A DNA stretch of 64,000 nt from Streptomyces sp. KL109B. Its GTDB lineage: Bacteria; Actinomycetota; Actinomycetes; Streptomycetales; Streptomycetaceae. Positions 59,487-64,000 of this stretch are shown in pieces. A model generated the notes under the pieces. The model worked only from the letters and a program-made list of their open reading frames with translations. It was not told the DNA's origin and did no database searches. Where the stretch lies: positions 186,001 to 250,000 of the forward strand of contig NZ_JASERL010000004.1 in NCBI RefSeq assembly GCF_030766935.1. Direction: 5' to 3'. Positions within the stretch are counted from its first letter, which is position 1, and every line of letters begins with the position of its first letter. The position numbers and the translations under genes were made by a program.

Positions 59487-59978
59487 ATGGCTGATCCCCT
59501 GGCTGATCCCAAGGCTGACACCGTGCGCCTCCGCCCGGCCCGCCCCGACGAGGCGGAGCGGCTCTCGGCGCTCGCGCTGCGTTCGAAGGCGCACTGGGGG
59601 TACGACGAGGCGTTCATGGCGGCGTGCGTGGACGAGCTGACGCTGCGCCCCGACGAGATCACGCGCCGCCGTACGACGGTCGCCGAGGACGCGGACGGCC
59701 GGCTCCTCGGCCTGGCGACGCTCGAAGGGGCGCCGCCGGTGGGCGAGCTGGGCCTCATGTTCGTCGACCCCGACGCGATCGGCCTCGGCGTCGGCCGGCT
59801 CCTCTTCGCGCACGTACGGGACACGGCGCGCGCGGCCGGGTTCCGGAAGGTGAGCTGGGCGGCGGACCCGAACGCGGTGCCGTTCTACGAGGCGATGGGC
59901 GCGCGGCACACGGGCGTGATCCCGTCGGGCTCGATCCCGGGGCGGACGCTGCCGCTGATGGAGGTCGCCCTCAAGTGA
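59487..59978 (+). CDS. GNAT-family N-acetyltransferase
   Basis: 163 residues. Acetyl-CoA loop in DAIGLGVGRLLFAHVRDTAR, followed by NAVPFYEAMGARHTG, typical of GNAT. A short coding duplication is visible at the start (MADPLADPKAD). Divergent from the LysR gene and overlapping the 3' end of the next (convergent) transporter gene by eight bases. Substrate unknown. Confidence 0.85.
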   Translation: MADPLADPKADTVRLRPARPDEAERLSALALRSKAHWGYDEAFMAACVDELTLRPDEITRRRTTVAEDADGRLLGLATLEGAPPVGELGLMFVDPDAIGLGVGRLLFAHVRDTARAAGFRKVSWAADPNAVPFYEAMGARHTGVIPSGSIPGRTLPLMEVALK

Positions 59979-60927
59979 CCAGCCTCGGCACCACCCGCAC
60001 GTACACAACCATGCCGACGACCTCCACCAGCGTCTGCGTGACGACCACGACCGCGGCGACGGCCAACGGGTCCGGCAGGGACAGGGCGAGGGGCAGGACG
60101 ACGAGGGAGTTGCGGGTGGCGCCGGTGAAGACGACGGCCCGCCCGGAGGGCACGTCGAGCCGGTACAGGCGGCCGACGGCCCGCCCCGCGAACGCCATCA
60201 CCAGCAGGAACAGCACGTAGAACGGCACAACGCGCGCCACGTCCCCGACGTTGTCGTCCAGCTTGGGCAGCTGGGAGGCGACGACGGTCAGCAGGGTGGC
60301 GGCCATGAGCGGCACCATCGCGACGCCGAAGGCATCGGACACGCGCTGCCCGGCCGGGCGCCGCGCGGCCCACGCCTGCGTCAGCCACGCGAGCGCGAGC
60401 GGCACGACGATGAGCCCGAGAAACGCCTCGACGAACGGCCCCGCCGCCACGACATCACTCAGCTCGGCCCCCATGAACAGGTACAGATACCCGGGCAGCA
60501 GCACCATCTGCGCCAGCAGTAGCAACGGCGTGGCCGCCAGCAGCCGCCCGCTCGCGGCGCCCGCGAGGCCGCTGAAGACGATGACGTAGTCCACGCACGG
60601 GCACAGCAGCACGAGCAGCACACCGAGGCGCACGGCCCGGTCGTCCGGGAGGAACGCGAACATCGCGGCGACGACGAGCGGCACGACGACGAAGTTGACC
60701 GTGAGCGCGGCGGCGAGAAAGCGGCCTGCGCGCAGCGAGCGGACCAGTTCGGCGGCCGGGACCTGGAGGAACGTCACGTAGAGCAGGGCGGCGAGTACGG
60801 GGTTGATGGCGCGCTCAAGTCCGGGCCCCGCGCCGGGCGCGACGAGCCCGACAACCCCACCGACCACCAGCGCACCCAGGTAGACACCGACCTGATGCCG
60901 CTCCATGCCTTCACCGACCGCATTCAC
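59971..60927 (-). CDS. BASS/ACR3-like transporter (arsenic or bile-acid type family)
   Basis: 318 residues, ten membrane helices. CPCVDYVIVFSGLAGA and FTGATRNSLVVLPLALSLP are signatures of the BASS fold as seen in arsenic-resistance-type proteins. No ars genes accompany it, so arsenite transport is unproven. The start is GTG 60927; ATG 60906 is possible. Its 3' end overlaps the GNAT gene by eight bases. Confidence 0.82.
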   Translation of the reverse strand: MNAVGEGMERHQVGVYLGALVVGGVVGLVAPGAGPGLERAINPVLAALLYVTFLQVPAAELVRSLRAGRFLAAALTVNFVVVPLVVAAMFAFLPDDRAVRLGVLLVLLCPCVDYVIVFSGLAGAASGRLLAATPLLLLAQMVLLPGYLYLFMGAELSDVVAAGPFVEAFLGLIVVPLALAWLTQAWAARRPAGQRVSDAFGVAMVPLMAATLLTVVASQLPKLDDNVGDVARVVPFYVLFLLVMAFAGRAVGRLYRLDVPSGRAVVFTGATRNSLVVLPLALSLPDPLAVAAVVVVTQTLVEVVGMVVYVRVVPRLVT

Positions 60928-60950
60928 ACCCCGACCGTAACCGCTCTGCG

Positions 60951-61004
60951 TTTGAAGCCCCTGCGGCGATTGAGCAGCGGGGTCCGGGGCAGAGCCCCGA
61001 GACG
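60951..61004 (-). repeat. Dispersed repeat family A, copy 8 (reverse orientation)
   Basis: AAGCCCCTGCGGCGATTGAG then GGGGTCCGGGGCAGAGCCCC, filling most of the gap between the transporter start and the hydrolase stop. Confidence 0.85.
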
Positions 61005-61009
61005 TCCAC

Positions 61010-61975
61010 CTACGACAACCCCCGCAACCACTCCACCAGCAACCCGTTCACCACATCCGCCCGCTCCTGCTGCACCCAGTGCCCCGTCTCCGGCAGCACG
61101 TGGGACCCGACAAGGCCCGGCAACGTCTTCGGGTAGGCGTCGATGGCCTCGGCGAGCCACACCGTGGAGGCGTCCCGCCCACCCCCGATGAAGAGGGACG
61201 GCTGCGTGATCGGCGCCCCGTCGTAGGGCGCCAGGTCCTCCCAGTCCCGGTCCATGTTGCGGTAGCGGGAGAGCGCGCCCCGCATCCCCGTACGCTCGAA
61301 CTCCCCTGCGTACACGTCGAGTTCACCCTCCCCCAGCCACTCGGGACGCCCCTCCGGGAACCGGTCCCGCAGCCGCCCGCCGCGCGTGAGGAAATGCGGG
61401 TCAGGGGCGCCGGCCCCCGGCATCGTGTCGGCGGACAGCGCCGCGTAGATACCGGCCAGCCACCCCCGCACATCCGGCTCGATCTCCGCCTCCGCGCGCC
61501 CCGGCTCCTGGAAGTAGGAGACGTAGAACTCCTCCTCGCCGCCTCCCATGCGGGCGAAGATCTCGCTCGGCCGCGGCCCGCCCCGCGGCGCGTACGGCAC
61601 GCTCAGCAGCCCGACCGCCCGGAACACCTCCGGACGGACAAGCGCCGACGTGGCGGCGATGTTCGCGCCCCAGTCGTGCCCGATCACGACCGCCGTCTCC
61701 TCGCCGAGGGCCCGCACCACGGCGACGTTGTCCTCGACGAGTTCGAGCATCCGGTACGCGTCGACGTCGTCGGGCCGCGACGACCTGCCGTACCCGCGTA
61801 CGTCGATGGCGACCGCCCGGTACCCGGCGGCGGCGAGCGCCGGGAGCTGGTGGCGCCAGGAGTACCAGGACTCGGGGAAGCCGTGGAGCAGCAGGACGAG
61901 CGGGCCCGAGCCCTGTTCCACGAGGTGGGTGCGTCCGGCGGGCGTGGGCACGAGACGGTGGCGGTACGAGGCCAT
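61010..61975 (-). CDS. Alpha/beta hydrolase, epoxide hydrolase-like
   Basis: 321 residues. Oxyanion-hole HGFPESWYSWRHQ, nucleophile elbow GHDWGANIAA (Asp nucleophile, as in epoxide hydrolases and haloalkane dehalogenases), catalytic His near the end in LPETGHWVQQE. ATG 61975 (MASYRHRLVP) follows GGAGGAAACC. Cytoplasmic. Substrate unknown; it may act on epoxide xenobiotics or metabolites. Confidence 0.9.
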   Translation of the reverse strand: MASYRHRLVPTPAGRTHLVEQGSGPLVLLLHGFPESWYSWRHQLPALAAAGYRAVAIDVRGYGRSSRPDDVDAYRMLELVEDNVAVVRALGEETAVVIGHDWGANIAATSALVRPEVFRAVGLLSVPYAPRGGPRPSEIFARMGGGEEEFYVSYFQEPGRAEAEIEPDVRGWLAGIYAALSADTMPGAGAPDPHFLTRGGRLRDRFPEGRPEWLGEGELDVYAGEFERTGMRGALSRYRNMDRDWEDLAPYDGAPITQPSLFIGGGRDASTVWLAEAIDAYPKTLPGLVGSHVLPETGHWVQQERADVVNGLLVEWLRGLS

Positions 61976-61994
61976 GGTTTCCTCCACGAATCAC

Positions 61995-62039
61995 GTTCGG
62001 TTCGGTTCGGTGCGGGTCAGTTCGGTGCGGGTCAGTTCG
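61995..62039. repeat. GTTCG triplet and 15-bp tandem duplication
   Basis: GTTCG three times (61995-62009), then GTGCGGGTCAGTTCG twice (62010-62024, 62025-62039). Lies upstream of the epoxide hydrolase-like gene. Confidence 0.85.
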
Positions 62040-62118
62040 GCGCTGTCGGTCCGATCGTCCCCCGCCGACCGGACCGACACCGAGAGACCTTGCCGTTCCG
62101 GCAAATCCCTCCCGTCCG

Positions 62119-63051
62119 CTACGAACGCCGCACCGACGCCAGCACCACCCCGCCCAGAATCAGCACCATGCACCCCACCTGCGCCCAGCCCATCGCCTCG
62201 CCGAGGACGGCGTACGACAGCAGCGCCACGCACACCGGCTGCAGGTAGTACACGACCCCGGCCCGCGCCGCGCCCACCAGCGCGATCGCCTTGTTCCACG
62301 CGAAGAAGGCGAGCGCCGACGACACCACACCCACGTACAGCAGCGGCCCCACCGTGCCCGCCCGCACCTCGAAGCCGCCCTGCACCGCCACGCTCGCCAC
62401 GTACACGGGCAGCAGCATCAGCGCGCCGAGCACGAACGTCCCGAACAGGAAGGCCACGCCGCCGAGTTCCTTCGGCTTGCGGCGCAGCAGCGCGCTGTAC
62501 GAGCCGAAGCAGACGGCCGCCGCGACCACCCACAGGTCGCCGGGCGCGAAGTCGGGGGTGAGCGATCCCTTGCTGACGAGAAGCACGACTCCCGTACAGG
62601 CGACGAGCGTTCCCGTCACCCGGCGCGGCCCGAGCCGCGCCCCGCCGAGCCGCTCGTAGAGCGCCATGATGACCGGCGACGCGGCCATGATCATGCCCAT
62701 GTTGCCCGCGGAGGTCGTCATGCCTGCCTGGTTGACGAGGGTGTTGTACGTCGCGATGCCGAGCAGCGCCGCCAGCGCCACGAACCCCAAGTGCCGCCGC
62801 AGCGCGGCCCGTTCACGCCAGGCCGCCCGCACCCCGAACGGGGCGAGCGCCACGATCGCCACCACCCAGCGCCAGAACGCGTGCTGGATCGGCGGCACGC
62901 TGTCGTGCAGGCCGCGCGCGGTGACGAAGCTGCCGGACCAGACGACCGTGGCGAGCGCGGCGAGCGCGAGCCCGACGCCGACGCCCCCTTTCACGAGGGG
63001 AGCCGGTGTCGTGCGGGTGCTGGCGCGGTCGGTGCGATCCAGGAGGGCCAT
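62119..63051 (-). CDS. EamA/DMT-family exporter
   Basis: 310 residues, ten membrane helices in two EamA repeats (ALAALATVVWSGSFVTARGL ... and DLWVVAAAVCFGSYSALLRR ...). Typical small-metabolite or drug exporters. ATG 63051 (MALLDRTDR) follows AAGGA by five bases. Substrate unknown. Confidence 0.88.
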   Translation of the reverse strand: MALLDRTDRASTRTTPAPLVKGGVGVGLALAALATVVWSGSFVTARGLHDSVPPIQHAFWRWVVAIVALAPFGVRAAWRERAALRRHLGFVALAALLGIATYNTLVNQAGMTTSAGNMGMIMAASPVIMALYERLGGARLGPRRVTGTLVACTGVVLLVSKGSLTPDFAPGDLWVVAAAVCFGSYSALLRRKPKELGGVAFLFGTFVLGALMLLPVYVASVAVQGGFEVRAGTVGPLLYVGVVSSALAFFAWNKAIALVGAARAGVVYYLQPVCVALLSYAVLGEAMGWAQVGCMVLILGGVVLASVRRS

Positions 63052-63110
63052 CAAAGTCCTTCGACGTGTCGATGTCGGTTGACGGCCCCACCGTCACACC
63101 TCAGCAATCA

Positions 63111-64000
63111 TTACGTCCATCGAAAGTTTTCCACGACACCCTTCGACAGATCTGAATGGTTGAGTGTGTTGCCCGCCCATGCCGCGTATCCGTCGGGCCG
63201 CACCAGGAGCACCAGGTCCCGGCCGCTCGCCCAGTGCGTCACGACGGCCGCCTCCTTGGGCAGCAGTTCGCCGGGGCCGTTGGTGCCCCTCGGCTGGATC
63301 AGCACGAACTTGCCCTCGCGCAGGGCCTCGTAGAGCCGTCCGCCGTCCGCGAGCCGGACGTCCGGGACCCGCTTGCCGACGAGGCGGTGCGCTCCCCTCG
63401 GCGCCGCGTACGCGAAGCCGAGGCCGGTGACCTGGCCGACGGCGCGGCTGCGCGCGGGGCGGGCGTGCGTGACGGCGGCGGAGACGGCGGAGCGGGCCGC
63501 CAGGGTCCAGGGGCGCTTGGCCATCGCGAGGCGGACGATGCCGCCGCTGCTGCGCAGCACCGCCTTGCCGACGGGATGGCGTTCCGCCTCGTACGTGTCG
63601 AGCAGCGCCTCGTCGGCGCGGCCGTCCACCACCGCCGCCAGTTTCCAGCCGAGGTTCACCGCGTCCTGCATGCCCGTGTTCATGCCCTGGCCGCCCGCCG
63701 GGGTGTGCACGTGCGCGGCGTCCCCGGCCAGCATGACGCGGCCGACGCGGTACTTCGGCGCCTGCCGTTCGTCGCTGTGGAAGCGGGACAGCCAGCGGGC
63801 GTCGTGCATGCCGTAGTCCTGGCCGAGGGCGAGCCGGGCGGTCTCCCTGACCTCGTCGAGGTCGAGCGGGGCGTCGTCCGGCACGTCGTGCGCGCGGTTC
63901 CAGGCGATCACCCGGTAGTAGCCGTCGCCGAACGGGGCGATGAAGGCGAAGGCGTCACCGACCGTGTTCACGGTGAGCACGTCGTCCGGCTGGTCTGCGA
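63111..64000 (-). CDS. FAD-dependent monooxygenase (5' end beyond window)
   Basis: About 296 C-terminal residues are visible. The second FAD motif GRVMLAGDAAHVHTPAGGQG then MNTGMQDAVNLGWKL is the signature of aromatic-ring hydroxylases (PHBH/UbiH-like). A C-terminal thioredoxin-like domain (VPDVRLADGGRLYEALREGK) is typical of the larger phenol/rifampicin monooxygenase-like members. The frame stays open to the window edge. Function could be antibiotic modification or aromatic catabolism. Confidence 0.9.
   Translation of the reverse strand, partial: ADQPDDVLTVNTVGDAFAFIAPFGDGYYRVIAWNRAHDVPDDAPLDLDEVRETARLALGQDYGMHDARWLSRFHSDERQAPKYRVGRVMLAGDAAHVHTPAGGQGMNTGMQDAVNLGWKLAAVVDGRADEALLDTYEAERHPVGKAVLRSSGGIVRLAMAKRPWTLAARSAVSAAVTHARPARSRAVGQVTGLGFAYAAPRGAHRLVGKRVPDVRLADGGRLYEALREGKFVLIQPRGTNGPGELLPKEAAVVTHWASGRDLVLLVRPDGYAAWAGNTLNHSDLSKGVVENFRWT

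Noticed and set aside
59971..60927. Arsenic-resistance operon
   Set aside because: Only a transporter-like gene is present; no arsR, arsC or other ars genes are adjacent, so only the family is named.

Overview
The window reads as a stretch of the conserved core chromosome of a Streptomyces (or very close actinomycete). The DNA is GC-rich with strong third-position GC bias, and GTG starts are common. Several marker genes and sites are typical of Streptomyces: a paired clpP1/clpP2 with clpX and tig, a Nur-type site at sodF, a mycothiol-linked DsbA-like protein, Eis, an SpoIIE-type phosphatase, a NarL-type kinase and several ECF/Ser-Thr kinase regulators. From memory, the gene order mreD-mreC-mreB-ndk-DUF4233-folC ... 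valS ... clpX-clpP2-clpP1-tig ... sodF ... asd ... pepN matches the corresponding part of S. coelicolor. No phage, integrase, transposase, rRNA or CRISPR array was seen.

Layout. 1-5478 (minus): cell-shape genes mreB-mreC-mreD (mreD cut by the window edge), ndk, a DUF4233 membrane protein and folC. 5607-7915: a second MreB-like gene and an orphan sensor kinase sit between folC and valS. 8055-16549: valS, a proline-rich exported-domain protein, then the proteostasis block clpX, clpP2, clpP1 and tig. 16711-16997: tRNA-Pro(TGG) and tRNA-Gly(TCC). 17088-24386: small membrane protein, acyltransferase, cation/proton antiporter, SpoIIE-type phosphatase, Eis-family acetyltransferase, Nei2-type glycosylase and rpiB. 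24555-32267: three paralogous amino-acid permeases, interleaved with a transmembrane Ser/Thr kinase, an LPXTG-type surface protein and bioY. 32422-36836: sodF, a small zinc-ribbon protein, a DsbA-like nitroreductase and the first aminopeptidase N. 37198-42645: a three-gene unit of unknown function (unknown protein, MoxR ATPase, HExxH plus VWA protein) followed by an AbiEi/DUF559-like protein. 42671-50314: serine hydrolase, metallophosphoesterase, NUDIX hydrolase and a large secreted subtilase. 50570-57215: ECF sigma factor and partner, asd, an orphan ribbon-helix-helix protein, DUF1203, the second aminopeptidase N and a PIN/Phd toxin-antitoxin pair. 57297-64000: allantoicase, LysR regulator, GNAT, BASS/arsenic-type transporter, epoxide hydrolase-like enzyme, EamA exporter and a truncated FAD monooxygenase.

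The most unusual material lies between genes. A dispersed repeat family recurs at eight loci; each copy has a GGGGCTCCGCCCC hairpin followed by a TCAA-CGCCGCAGGGGC-TTGA module. At 36905-37108 its tail has been amplified into a six-copy 34-bp tandem array. A second dispersed family (core GCGCAGTTCCCCGCGCCCC) occurs at 6687 and as an inverted pair at 14968/15059. There are three pentanucleotide microsatellites, including (GGGTC)8 with G-quadruplex potential.

Regulatory candidates include two DosR-type palindromes 23 bp apart before the second mreB gene, a Nur box before sodF, a ClgR-type box before clpP1, a PHO-box-like repeat upstream of the metallophosphoesterase, and a related palindrome near two of the amino-acid permeases. 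The antiporter gene has a perfect Shine-Dalgarno placed before an ATC codon rather than a normal start. All assignments come from reading the sequence and from family knowledge; no database search was run.
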